Shown here: positions 1 to 11,647 of the stretch, one piece after another
Layout: each line of letters starts with the position of its first letter
Position numbering within the stretch: the first letter of the stretch is position 1
Assembly: GCA_002224055.1 (NCBI GenBank)
Contig: AZLU01000391.1
Location: 1 to 22,113 of the forward strand
Reading direction: 5' to 3'
Length of the DNA: 22,113 nucleotides
Source of the DNA: Pezizomycotina sp. ARF18
Lineage: Eukaryota > Ascomycota
The notes under the pieces: generated by a model
The model's input: only the letters and a program-made list of their open reading frames with translations
Told to the model about the DNA's origin: nothing
Databases searched by the model: none
Translations under genes and position numbers: made by a program

Positions 1-199
1 TAAATGTGCGCAATTTTCTCGTCGAATTGAATGAATCCCTTGGAGCTAGCAAAAAATTACCTCCGCACCGACAGCCCATTTTCTTGGCACCTCCAGAGCT
101 TCTTTTTGGAGGAGATTTGTTTCCAAAGTCTTTGACTAACGGGAGTTGGACATTTGCTGTTTCGATTGTAGTCATAATTCAATTCCCGTACAACCCCGT

Positions 200-2146
200 G
201 AGCTAGTCGCCGTATTACGGAGGTGGAGCTGGACACGAACCGGGCGCACGCCGCCTTCGTAGGAGCGGGCTGCTTTCCTGTGCTATCACGGGTCCTTTTC
301 GCGAGCCCTTCGACCAAACAGATCACGAATGCGCTCAAGCAGTTTCAGGTCCCAAGGGTGCTGTTATTATGTGAAGAATTACACCGTACGAACTTTTCTT
401 CCCGAACCATTGTATGGATAATACGGCATTTAAAACATTACCAGGAGTGTTGGATTTCCAATTTGATGGTGATTGTGATCGCTTTCAAACATCGCACTGA
501 AGTGATGTGGGTTGGAAACTAGGTCAAAAAATGACCTCATCTAATCTATACACTGTTTTAGGGACGTCCTCACTTTGGCCTAGCTGCGACAAGCACACTT
601 CCGAAAACCGACCAACCCGTCGTAGGTCGTTGTCGCGACGATGTATCGGTTCCCGATCGCAATCCGGGAAAGTAGGTCGTCGCGGTATCGCTGGTACGGT
701 CTGATCCATAAAATCGCGGGTGCAATGACTTCACCCGTCCGGATTCTCCGCCGAACTCGTCGCCGACTACCTCAGTCACGTCGCGGATGGATTGTCAATC
801 GGCGCAAACGCTAGAGCACGTCCACATTCCAGGTCGTGATAAGCCCTGCGGCGAGGATAGCCTGAGAGATGAGATGGAGTTGGGAATGGGCATTCATAAA
901 ACGAACCGGCTGCAAAAACTGAAACCCGTGCCGACGCTTCCGGGCTCGTAAAGGAGATCTAGACCAGTTTTGGATATGAACGACAAGGAGAGGGCGTTCG
1001 TTGATTTCTCTCAAGCGGAGAAAGTTGTGCTGATGGTGAACAACCTTGGTGGTCTCTCTACGCTGGAGCTCGGTGAATTTTGAAGGAGGTTCACAACACA
1101 ACTAGTAGGAGCGAACATTCTCAACATCCCGGAAGATAAGCTAAAAAAAATTGTCACTACAGCGGAACGTAAAATCAACCCTATCCGTATCTTCTTCGGT
1201 ACCTATATGACGTCCCTCGATGTCGCGCTTCAGCATCCTCGCTCTTGAAGGCAGACGACGACATGATCGAGCTCCCGACCTCCCCACTAAGACTGTCGGA
1301 TGACACCAGGAGTCGACACGACCTTACCTAGAGGTGGTCTCACCCTCAAAGATTTCGAGGATGGAGTTTCGGCATTATCTTCAAAGATCAGGAAGACAGT
1401 GGCGAGGCTACAGGTTCGTATACGCGGAATTTACTCCTACTGCTTGTAGCGGAATCATTAACAATCAAGGTATACAGTCGATAAGCACCTGTTCGAGAGT
1501 GTTCTGAAAAGTCTCTGCATAATCTCATTGCGGCCGAGCCGACCATTACCAAGTACGATACCGCTGTTGGAGACGGCACTGCGGCCACAACCCTCAAGCG
1601 CGGAGCGAAGCCATCCTTCTCACTTCTCGTCGAACCCTAATCTCTTCGTCGCCCCGCAAAAATTTATCGACCATAGCACAAATTCTGGAATTCAAACACT
1701 GACGGTACCATTGGCTTCCTAATGACGCTGTGCCTCCATTCTCTGGCCTCGTCACTACCAAAGAAACCATCGGAATGGAGTGTTCAATGCATCGGAATGG
1801 GCAAATGCTGGCAAGAGGCGCTTGAGAAGCTGGCAAGTACACGCCTGCGGAACCCGGTGACAGGACTATGATGATGCCTTGACCCCGTTCGTGACGACGC
1901 TCAATGAATCCAAATGGCGACGTCAGGAAGGCAATGAAGGCAGCCAAGGACGGTGCGGAGAAAACGAAAGGCATGAAACCGACCCTGGCAGGGCTGTCTA
2001 TGTTCACAAAAAGGGATGGGATGAAGTTCCGGATGCTGGGCCACTGCCGTCTACGAAATAGTAAAGGGTTCGGTGAAATTGTTAGACCTGCGAAGCCCAA
2101 AAACCTCCTCGCGCAGATCACCGGCGATTCCTTGCCGTCGGCATAA
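200..2146 (+). pseudogene. Dihydroxyacetone kinase (Dak1 + Dak2 domains), many frame breaks
   Basis: The enzyme phosphorylates dihydroxyacetone with ATP, feeding glycerol-derived carbon into glycolysis and detoxifying dihydroxyacetone in the cytosol. Dak1 motifs appear in order: GGGAGHEP (219-242), FASPSTKQI (about 297-327), RRGIAGT then IHKIAGA (about 678-727), LEHVHIPGRD (811-840) carrying the substrate-binding His region, EMELGMGIH (about 872-898), VNNLGG (about 1036-1053) and GTYMTSLD (1198-1221). Dak2 follows with [14 protein letters not shown] (1536-1577), KYTPAEPGDR (1835-1864) and GAEKTKGMKP (1952-1981), ending at a TAA at 2144-2146. The motifs sit in different frames. For example, after 1570 a lost G, an extra C and another lost G move the reading within about 30 bases. 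I count at least ten breaks. No start is visible; the N-terminus may lie in 1-200 or before the window. Family assignment is firm; whether it is a true pseudogene or assembly noise is open. Confidence 0.9.
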
Positions 2147-2773
2147 AGCTACTTAGGACTGCTTTTCAGTTATTCCCTGAATTTGATAAATGTTGTGTCT
2201 ATATATCATATCTCATTTAGCATTTACAAAGCGTACTTTTTCATAAAGAAGACACAAAAAGTTTGAAGGCTACTTTTATTGATATCCATCGATATCAGTG
2301 CTTTTCCCTGAAGTGAACCGCCCTGTGGAATTCCACGATTTCGATCATTCGATCATGCGATCTATTTGTGCAGCCGACAGGGATTGCGGGATACCAACGC
2401 GGGTTAAAAAAAAAAAAAAAAAAGAAAGCTCTTTGCCACCAAATTTGGCCGCTCTTACTAAAGGGATTTGCTATTAACTTCGACGGTTCCGCGATCCGAG
2501 CTAATCGCATAGATCAGAAGCTCTGTAAAGCCAATACTTTAAATAAGAAAACACATCTGCCGCCATCAAAACGTCGCATGCAGTAGGAGTTCGCATCATC
2601 TCGTCGACGTCACGACCTTGCTCATCCAGCCTCGAACCAAAGCTCTTCTTCCCTCGCCGTTTTCGAACAGCTCATACTAGCTGTATTGTGCCTCGGAGGA
2701 CGTTCTCAACGTTATTACGACCGAAATATAGCTTGAATCCACCACTACCATACCGCGAGCACCACCACGGAAA
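2147..2773. other. Intergenic region between the DAK and aminopeptidase loci
   Basis: No coding signal was recognised here. It holds the presumed 3' flank of the kinase, an 18-base A run (2406-2423), and a leader-like stretch with CT-rich and ACCAC-rich patches just before the ATG at 2774. Confidence 0.5.
2406..2423 (+). repeat. 18-base poly-A run
   Basis: An intergenic homopolymer between the kinase and aminopeptidase loci. Confidence 0.95.
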
Positions 2774-4097
2774 ATGGACCAGGTAAAAATGTTCAGCGGC
2801 CAAAAGCCCATAGCGTCCAAGATGGGACTAGACAAGATCGTAGCTCGGAGAGGAGGGAGGAGCAGCCGGAGACGTATCTAGGTAGTACCTTGCTCGCCTG
2901 TTTGAGCTTTATTGCTAGAAAGCTAGCTCGTAGCGTAGCTTTTTCGTTTAAGCGAAATACTGTGGTGGGGTGACTTTTTTAATAGGCAACCACACGTAAC
3001 TGAGCGCTTCTTCGACGTACCGCTCAACCACGACGACCCTTCGAAAGGAACGATAAAGGTGTTCGCGAGATCGTACGAAACATGACGTCCCGCTGAAGAA
3101 GGCGAGGAAGCACCAGACGAACGTGAAGATGAGGAGATCAATTGAGAATCCGGGGTACTGTAAGGACTAATAGTCTAACGCTGGGAGGTTTAATAACATA
3201 GCTATAGCTTTTTGGATTTATTGTTTTTAAGTGTTATATTTACAAGGTGTTCCTGGTTTCGAGTGGCGGAATCCCGTCGAATTCAGCGTACACTGCTATG
3301 TTCCTGGAGAAAGGTAAGAGTACGTCACCATGTCCTTAATCAACTCTATCAGCTTATATGAACTAGCAAAAAGCTAACATCAGACGCACTCTATAGTTAT
3401 TCTCCTAGACCAACGCGGCAACCGGCCACTCCTGTATATCACCAACCTCAATCCCCGGCAAAACCGACGCCGAAAAAGCAGAATACCTCACCTACTTTCG
3501 CGCCGACAGCATAGTCAAGACTGCGAAGTATCCGGAAATCCCTGATCGGTCCAAACGGTAAATGGATCATCGCGGACAATCCATTCGGCGGTTCTGCGTG
3601 CTACATACCTCAGTTTCTTCCCCAGATCGTTAAACGAAGCGTCAATGTTCGGCGGAATACCACCGATGTCCGAAACCCATCCCGATGAAATATACCGGAA
3701 GCTATTCGAGAGGGTTAAAGTACGTAATTTTGCGTATTACAGGAAGTATCCTAGGGATTAGTCGGGTTAGGAGATAAAGCTACTTACTTAAGAGCCCGTT
3801 GATTTACCGGGAGGTGGAAAAACCGCGATATTATCTCTGCAGTTGTTGGCATTTGGCGGGCATGGGATAGATGAAGTGCACCAGGTGGTGTTTAGGGCGT
3901 GTAACGATCTTGAGCGGTTCGGGGAGATACTCGCGCCGACGCTTATGGGGATTCAGGCGGCTTCGGCGTTCGATTCGAACATTATATATGCGCGATTCAT
4001 GAGGCTATTTACTGCCAGGGGTAAAGTAACACCGCCAGCCTATTTTCTTTGCCTATTGGAGAAGATGAGAGTTGGAGAAGGATGTATCAATGGCTGA

Positions 4098-4102
<5 letters not shown>

Positions 4103-4136
<34 letters not shown>
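4103..4136 (+). repeat. 34-base poly-T run inside an intron
   Basis: An uninterrupted T run lies just upstream of the 3' splice site (GATAG at 4137-4141) of an aminopeptidase intron, where a polypyrimidine tract is expected. It is extreme in length. Confidence 0.95.
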
Positions 4137-4137
<1 letters not shown>

Positions 4138-4299
4138 ATAGGAACGCATCAAATTGGTCCGCCGAAAAAATGCGCTGCGCCGCCCGACGAGCGCATCCGC
4201 GTGTTAACATCGGACTAACGAGGCCTACGATGAGAAGAAGAGTACGGCATCCACGACGCCGTGTTCTTTACCGGCGAGATGGTAAAACCCTCTCTCTTT

Positions 4300-4312
4300 C
4301 CCCCCCCCCCCC
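4300..4312 (+). repeat. 13-base poly-C run inside an intron
   Basis: A C homopolymer follows a CT-rich stretch within the intron at 4282-4354 of the aminopeptidase locus. Confidence 0.9.
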
Positions 4313-4673
4313 AACATCCATAATCCCTCCCCACTAATACATGCAAATACACAGATCTTCTCCTCCATGTTCTCCGACTTTACCTCCTCCAACCCCTCAA
4401 AAACCTCGCCGACATCCTCTCCAAAAAATCGACTGGCCGAAACTCGCGACCCCGAACAGCTAAGAAGAATACCGTACCGGTTTATTCGGGACGTATTTAG
4501 ACGATAGTACGTCCGATTATGAATTTGACGAGACCCTTTGCGGAGAGTACGGTGCATTTAAGGAGTATGCTAATACGAACGTGCTTTATCATAACGCGCT
4601 GAGGATGCATGCGGGGCGGTGATGAGGCGCTGTGGAGTTGAGGGATGGGTGGAGGATTGATGGGGAGGTGTGA

Positions 4674-4893
4674 GAATGTATATGTGGTATTGGATTGTGC
4701 TTGTTGGTTTTTCAATGTCCGGCTTATATCGTGATAGAACATATGTTTTTGGTAGATCATCAATTTGCATGTACTTTTGGTATAAGAAAAATTATATTTT
4801 ACAAAATGTATGGGTCAATAAAACGAACAAGCAGATAACTTTTCTTAGCGCTGAAACGGAAAAATGACGCCTGAACGTGAAGAGAAATCCAAG

Positions 4894-4924
<31 letters not shown>

Positions 4925-6300
4925 TATATGTACAGTATATACAAAAGGTATCATGAGAATATTTACAGAACACCCATCCTACGTAACTTTTTACTTGTAG
5001 CAGGTCATAAAAACGCCTTTTACTTCGGTTCAGCGTAAACATCTCAAAAAGACCCGGAAGCAACCTCCACAACATCAAGTTTCCTGCCTAAGCGTAGTAA
5101 AGCCGAACGCTCTATTTCTAGCCTTGAGAATTGTCGCCGAATTCGAAGGACGTCTTTTGGTGCTGGGAAAGGTGTGTATAAAAATTGAGTTCGCAGGAAG
5201 CGAGGGAGAAGAATTGGAGGTGGATTTTGGTCGTGAGAAAAAGGAAAGAATTCGCCAAAAAGGGATGGGATGCATAGATCGCTAATCTTCAAAAACCGAA
5301 GAACGCTGAGAAGAAAATATAGAAAATGAAGAGCTTTTTTTTTTTTCTCTCGGTTATATTAATGGGTAACCTATGATTGGTGATCACCGGGAAGTCGTCC
5401 TATAAATTATAAACTGTCTCCTCGCTGCCCGAAATCTCGATGGTAACGCGCCTAGGCGCCTGTTAAAGAAAGGCATGCGGTTTTTGATGTAGCTGCATAT
5501 GGAAGGATGCGGGCTACGGACCTCACGCATATCGTTTCTTGCTGGAGTTTGCGTGGCCGTCTTGAATTGCTGCTGCCTGTGATCTGATCATTGGTGTTGT
5601 TGGACTTGTGGACTTGTCCTTCTTTGTTGCTGGAGAGAAGTCATTGGATCAGGCCTAGGGGTATATATATACACGTCGGCCAAGATTACCCTTTCTTTCT
5701 TGATATGATAATATGTTGTAAACGGGAAAGCTAAGATAGCTTATACTAGGGTAATTGTATTTCTGGAAGCCTTTTTGTTCCTCTTGTTAATTTTAGGCGA
5801 GTCGTTGTGATGTGTAAGAGTTTTTCCCTTCTTGATGTTGTGGCTATTTTGCGGCGTTCCTTTAAGGTAGGAGCGGCGGGCGGTGCTTAATTGGTCCGAG
5901 GATGATTGATAACGATAACATATAGAATAATAATTATAAATACCCTCTGGGCATATCTTTTTGTTTATATCTTGTCAATAATAGTGGGAAGGATCGAGAA
6001 AGATTGACACGCGACATGCCTCAGTCATTAGGTAGAAAGATCAAAAAGTGATAGTGATGACAACGAGGCCGCAGGAAAATTTTTTGCGGGGCTCCCCCTC
6101 CGGATATGTTGTCGCGTTGTCGTTTTCCGTCACATATCAACTCATATATCGCGGCGTTTCGCAATTGGACGAAAAATTCCGTGAAACGCATGTCGCTTGG
6201 CACGTGCGGCGGGGATGTTGAGCTATAGAGCGGTCTGACGGCACGCGAGGGAAATTCTTTCCGGAAAGAGTAAACGCCCACAGGACTTTAAAGGATTAAG
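4674..6300. other. Gene-poor intergenic stretch
   Basis: I recognise no gene. It contains a GA dinucleotide tract (4893-4924), a 12-bp perfect palindrome GCGCCTAGGCGC (5448-5459) and a small hairpin AAGCTA-AGA-TAGCTT at about 5729-5743. The + frame around 5091-5282 stays open for roughly 63 codons with a protein-like charged composition (pieces IVAEFEGRLLVLGKV and EELEVDFGREKKERI), but it has no recognised family and no clear start. It could be an exon, or chance. Confidence 0.4.
4893..4924 (+). repeat. GA dinucleotide microsatellite
   Basis: About fifteen GA units with one GG break near 4920, in intergenic DNA. No gene is attached to it. Confidence 0.95.
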
Positions 6301-7620
6301 CACAAAGAACAGCCCCCACGATGCACGCCTCCTAGCATTGAGTCGATTAGCCGCAAGGAGATATTTCATCCTTGCAGGTGGCTTTCGTGATAAGAGGATA
6401 AGAAAGTGTCACAAAAAGCTCTCTCTTGTGCACATATGTAGGTACATCGTGAGATTGAGCAATGCAATCGAGCCATTGGAAAACATCAGTGAGAGTTGCA
6501 CAATGCTTTCGGTCCGCAATCTCTTGTCGTAAATTGGAGTGCAAATCGCTCGTTCCCTTGCGAATGATACTTCTGGATGATGAAAGATGTGCTTATGCGC
6601 AACGTCTTGACGTCCTTTCGCAACTTCGTGGGTTACACCAGCGAGTGGATTGTGCCCATGATCCATGGATAACGATTCTGCGGAAGTAAATTACTCCTGA
6701 TAGGCACATTGAATACAAAATAAGCTGGTTTATGCCACGAGTAGTAGGAGAAGCTTCGGATTTGTGCCGGATCATCTGCTTAAGCTCTCTTATGGGCTGT
6801 AACTCTCTGTGGAAACCTTCCCCGAAGAAGATAGCAAGGCTGAACTTGACGATTTTCGTGACAAGAACACAGGATCCTTGATCATATCTCTAATTCAATG
6901 CAAAACGGCAGTGAGCAGAGACCTGTTATCTCCTTGTGTATAGGCAATCCTTGGACGAAACGATTGAACGTCGGAGAAGGTGGTATTCGTGGATCCTCAG
7001 CATGATCCATGTCCCTTCGGCCTAGACCGATCAAAGCCATTATTTCTGTCAGCCAAAATAGAGATGAAAGGATAAGAATATAGGGCAAAGCCTGATCTGG
7101 ATTGCGATACACTGATACCGGGTTGTGCCAGGAAGATGTCTTCAAAATTCCTTGGCAATTCAGAGGAACGACAACCGCCGCTCAAACGATGATCATGGGT
7201 AATGCTAATAGAAAAAAGGTAAGGCTCAGCATTCAAGGAATGTGAAAAGGGTTATAAATCGTGAGGATGGTTGTGAAACTGAAGTCAAACCTCATTTAGC
7301 ACAGCCTGACTAGGTTTCAACATTCTATCAAGGCGCATGGCAAAGTGTCGTGCTTGATTAAAATTACCCTTTATGCTCCAGCTTCAACTGAAGCGCGGGA
7401 ACAGTAGAATACCGGCGAGGACTCGGTAAAGCGAGCCGTCGGCCGTCGACGTGAGTTAAAAGAGACCATGATGACAGAAATTTGCATATAAATGAATAAG
7501 TAGTAAATACTAAGTAGGTGGAGTAGCAGATTTCTAGGTAGCTTAGGTGGAATTCGTAAACAATCGATGGTGATAATCATTGAAATTGAAGTGTTTTCCA
7601 TTGACCACCTAATCGTTTAT
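6301..7620. other. Intergenic stretch, no recognised gene
   Basis: Short open frames occur on both strands, none longer than about 87 codons. None shows a family motif, a splice-joined model or consistent codon bias. The 6340-6700 part has relatively balanced composition and overlapping frames on both strands, which could be a decayed gene, but I cannot identify one. Confidence 0.4.
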
Positions 7621-7630
7621 CATGTCTGTT

Positions 7631-7661
7631 TTTTATTTATTTATTATTTATTTATTTATTT

Positions 7662-7729
<68 letters not shown>

Positions 7730-7744
7730 TTATTTATATTATTT

Positions 7745-7776
<32 letters not shown>

Positions 7777-7778
7777 TT
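7631..7778 (+). repeat. (TTTA)n tetranucleotide microsatellite, about 150 bp
   Basis: Tandem TTTA units fill this stretch, interrupted at a few places by shortened TTA units. It opens long low-complexity frames (repeated Leu-Phe-Ile-Tyr) that are artefacts of the repeat and not genes. Confidence 0.97.
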
Positions 7779-10700
7779 CTTGGCTAGAACACGCAAATAA
7801 ATTCACCAACTTCAAACGATTGCATACTTAATATTTTCTTTTCTTTTTCTTTCAAATTTATCACAAGAACCCCCACGGCAAGTAGAATGCCCCAAAGTTC
7901 TAGAACAAATGTCAACACATTCGATTTTCGCAATTCCTTTAAACTCCTCTTTGGGACTTATTTGCCACTTTGGGTATTCGTTACTGCTTATTCTCGACTC
8001 TCGCGAGCTTACCGTTTTAACCTGGAAACATCGTTTCTGCAGTTGACATGCGGCTCGTGTTGGTGAGCTTGCATCAAGGAATAAGGTATCTGGGACAAGC
8101 TTTTTTACCCCCAAAGACGGAATAGCCAATTCTCCGGATGTCGGGAAATCCCTCAGCTACTCGTATCTACGCAAGGTTTATCTGTCTATACAGCTTGCCT
8201 ATAGACACGGATACGGATGGAAATATCACCTAGCTTGCGCAAGATAACCGGGACACGATGCGACTAGATCTTTGCTTTACTATGTGTAACTGACCAGTAC
8301 TCGAAAACACTTCAATTGAATATCTTAACAGCTCTTGCACGGCGAAAACAACCGGCCCGACGACTTATTGCTTGCAGGTTCTTCATCTGCTTTTTTGCTA
8401 CGTCCTAGAAACAGGTCGGGGTAGACGTTTCTCTTTATCTTTCTTCACAGAAAAACTTACAGTGTGTCATCGCTTACTGCTATTTTCAGACAGGAAATAT
8501 ACTTTTGCTGTCAATAGACGAGCAAAAAATTGTCCCGTGTTCGAAATCTGCTTATGTGGGCCCGGCGAGACTCGCCGGTCTCGTTACTACGCATCAAGCT
8601 TCCATTCAGATGGCAGGGCGGGCAGGGCTGCTAGTCCAGAGGACATTTTTTTCTTTTTAAAGGAAACGTCGACTCTGCCATGTCTGCCAATGCACTCATG
8701 CACTCAATCATGCACAGGAAGGGACCTGCAGGATTAATATATTTGCTTTATAATATTAATCTGCGCAAGAAAAAAAAAGAAAAAAGAATAGCTGGCTTTT
8801 ATCTTGCACAATTATTTTACGCCTCAGTGGAGCGTGGTCCTGTTGATCATGAGAAGAGATTTGTCTGTCGCCACCTCCACACAGGAAATTTATTTCGAAA
8901 TTGACCGATTTGATAGAATAGCAGTCTGGCGGCGTCGATCGAACGAAAAGTCTGCGCAGAAACGGGTCAAACTTGGGGCAGCCAAACGTCGCAAGCCATG
9001 CTCTACTTTGCTCTGCGTGTCTACCTTTTATTTTGCTTCGTTTCGCTTTGTTGTCTTTATAGACCCGCGAGACATTATTGTCTCTACAGGCCGAACCGTG
9101 CGTATATAGATACTGACAAAAGGAAGGGAGAATATCCTAATATCCTGCAGCGAGAGGGGTATTGATGATTGCAATTTGCAAAATAAAATAAAACTTACCA
9201 CAAAAATTGAACCCCGGCAGCTTTGTCTTAGGTCGACTTTTATTATTAGCGAGGTGCCGATCATTGGTTTTGAAAGCTGTTATCCGTTGTTTTGGGAATT
9301 GTAAATAGTCAGTAGTAAGAAACGAACAATCACAATTCTGGCCTTCAGTCTCATGCTAACTGAGTTGCTGATACGAATGTCCTTCAGGGGAAAGTAAACC
9401 TCGATACTTGGCAGAAATCTGCGAAAAACGAGTTTTTGTCGCCTTCGTTACCAATGCATGGAAGGAAGTACGAGAAGGGATTGGCCTGTAACACTAAAGA
9501 TTTGGCCACGTTTTTTTCTCTGCAAGCGACCTGCGTTTTGCCATGAAAACCGCGTGGCCGTCAAGACTCGAAAAATATGATACATATGGCTTTTGCCTGC
9601 AGAAAAGATATCTCTCAGTGTTAGCGCAAATTGAAACCTATTCTGATTTGAAGGGAGAGTCGATTTAAGCGAGGAACCTTCTGCACCCTCGCAATTCTAG
9701 TACCAAGCAGAGCATCAATCTGCTACAAACGTTTGTGTACGGTATCTAAGCGGTACATGCTCGCACGTTCTGAAGCGCTGATCATATCCGAAAATTGTTG
9801 TTCGAGAAGGTTGCCTATCAGTTGTATTGGAATAATTTGGGATGGGACGGCACTGAAGCAAAATTGTCCTCTTCATTGGCTAGATCGTTCCAATATTCGC
9901 TTCGGCTCACGTATTCCCCTGCGAACGCGAGCGCCACCGACCTTGACTAAATAGTTTTTAAGTTATTTCTATCCGGATTTTCTAGCTGTAAAAATTGCAC
10001 TGGTATAACCTAAAAGCGGGGGTGAAAGGAAACCAATCCCTATTTGGAAGGATACGGTGAGAATACTCCTGTGCCTGTCCTTTTTGTTCACTAACTGATC
10101 ACTCTAATGCCAGGATACAGTGATACTGCTGTCAGTATCAGAAGCCACCAAGTTAAACTCAAGGCTGTTAATAGACAGGCTGAAGCCATGAGGAAGTGCC
10201 AGTCAAGTTACGTCGCTACTGTTTGTACCGCTAGCGAAATTAGCAAGATTCAAGTACACAGCTGCGCTGAGACGAAAATATATTCTGTTGTTCAATATTC
10301 TTGTAGATTCTTTTTATTCATCGCGGTTCTCCCATGATATATTACTTCTTTCGACCCTTCGAATACCTCGACTTTCTCCGAATTGGACCCGATCAAGATA
10401 ATCCCAGAGTAAAAGCTCGCTGTGAGTACTCTGCGTTCAGGAGTCAAGTCCAGCGACATGAATAAAGGGGGTTTCCGGGGGTCTGAAGAGGGTTCAAGGG
10501 CACGTTAAGCATATACTTTTGCTGGAGATAAGGACGGGACCCCAAGTTCCGCTGATTCTTGGTCAACGCAAGCTGGAAAGACCCACTGAAGAGGATCCAC
10601 CCTCAAATACGTCAAAATTGCCCTATGTATTATTCTTCACTTGCTCATTACCATACTCCAGAAAGAGGAAAAAACAAAAAATTCGTTCTCATGCAAAACC

Positions 10701-10985
10701 AAAATATTCCAAGTCTGCCAAGTTTCTTTCTCTTTCCCTCTTTTTCTTTCCTTCTCCGTTTTCCTTTGTTTTCTTGCTCAGTAAACTTATTTGAGAAATA
10801 CTTACTGAAGTCGCAAATGCGGAAAAACTAGTCTACTAGGTGTGCGAGGAGTTACTGCCACACTGGCGTGACTAGCTACTTTCTGCTTGCCGTTCGCCGG
10901 AATTTGGAGACAAGCGTCTTCAAATCAGGCACCTAACAGCCACTGCCTTCTTTCTTTTTCTTTTTGCTTTCTTGCTTTCTTTTCC

Positions 10986-11007
10986 TTTTTTTTTTTTTTT
11001 TTTTTTT
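10986..11007 (+). repeat. 22-base poly-T run
   Basis: A homopolymer at the end of a CT-rich stretch in intergenic DNA. Confidence 0.95.
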
Positions 11008-11142
11008 ACCTGCTTCGCTTTGGTGTGGGACGAATATTTACGCCTGCACTTCGCTGCCAGCCAACCAGCGTTTCCTTCCAAGGTTATTCCTTGCTGTACG
11101 TCTGTGGCCCCAGTTATCCGGGAGAGCAGATTATCCAAGGCA

Positions 11143-11164
11143 ATATATATATATATATATATAT
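11143..11164 (+). repeat. AT dinucleotide microsatellite, 11 units
   Basis: An uninterrupted AT repeat in intergenic DNA, about 480 bp upstream of the receptor start. Confidence 0.95.
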
Positions 11165-11647
11165 GCAAGTCACTGCCAGGGTCTATAGGGAAAAATCGCT
11201 CCCAGAAATAATGTGTTCTGATTTATTCATTTCCTAGGATTTACAAAACGGAAAAAAGGGAAAAATAACCCTTCTTCGATATTATTCTCTAGATCACTGG
11301 CATTATTCTCGACCGATAACGACTTATAACGAGCGAACAGTCCAAGCGTGCCGACTGCGAATATAACGTGGCGTTGACGATTTTTGATATTCATGCGAAG
11401 CGCTTAAAAAATTGGCCAAACACCGAAGAGCACACAGAAGGCACTTTTATACGTGGTTATATCCCAATGGTAGTGCAAGCCTCGCAAGATAAAACATCGA
11501 TATAGCAGCGAATAGCGTAGGTCTTTCGGGTTCCTCTTTCTGGAACAAGGCCTTCGGAACTACCTCAGCCTTCTTTTTATCTCGATATTAATAATATCAC
11601 ATCCACCTCCCCCTCCTCGACTTTGAAAATCCGTACCGCAAAAAACC

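Larger units (their letters stand above)
2774..4673 (+). pseudogene. Fungal prolyl aminopeptidase (proline iminopeptidase, S33 alpha/beta hydrolase), frame-broken
   Basis: This peptidase removes N-terminal proline from peptides. Readable motifs in order are TERFFDVPLNHDDPSKG (about 2999-3049), LYLQGVPGFEW (about 3234-3266, family norm QGGPGFEC), LLDQRG (3402-3419), GQS (3574-3582, the nucleophile elbow), LSFFPRSL and GGIPPMSETHPDEIYRKLF, NFAYYRKYP, LPGGGK (about 3804-3821), HGIDEVHQVV then SAFDSNIIY, NWSAE, FTGEM (4267-4281), LLQPLKNLADILSKK (about 4384-4428) and LYHNALR (about 4584-4604, likely catalytic His). Introns inferred: 2882-2985, about 3160-3231, 3314-3396, 4021-4141 (contains 34 T) and 4282-4354 (branch-like CTAAT at about 4333). 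The GQS elbow itself runs into another frame. At least ten breaks separate the pieces. The start at 2774 rests on exon 1 joining in phase to VSRQPHVTERFF, itself after one break, so it is uncertain. TGA at 4671-4673 closes the best-fitting frame. Confidence 0.9.
7779..11647. other. Long intergenic stretch upstream of the receptor gene
   Basis: Nearly 3.9 kb without a supportable gene. Open frames reach 121 codons (8372-8737, +) but carry no recognised motif and no gene model. Low-complexity parts include an A-rich patch at about 8769-8787, CT-rich DNA near 10720-10780 and 10950-11007, a 22-T run and an AT dinucleotide array. The last 100 bases before 11648 are CT-rich with CACC patches, which is typical of a filamentous-fungal leader. 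Confidence 0.45.

Noticed and set aside
1594-2121. Minus-strand open frame of 175 codons
   Set aside because: It is antisense to the Dak2 domain, whose motifs are clear on the + strand; the minus frame has no recognised motif.
3720-3742. Apparent 23-nt GT...AG intron in the aminopeptidase
   Set aside because: It is too short for a fungal intron, and the same bases translate to RNFAYYRKYP, which matches the conserved family segment, so this is exon.
200-4673. Repeat-induced point mutation as the cause of the broken genes
   Set aside because: The damage is mainly small indels with little AT enrichment or CpA-to-TpA bias in the exons. This process makes transitions, not frame shifts.
7567-7831. 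Open frames rich in Leu-Phe-Ile-Tyr that resemble membrane segments
   Set aside because: They are translations of the TTTA microsatellite.
8372-8737. Plus-strand open frame of 121 codons
   Set aside because: It has no motif, no good leader and mixed composition, and it ends in low-complexity flanks. Chance is the likeliest explanation.
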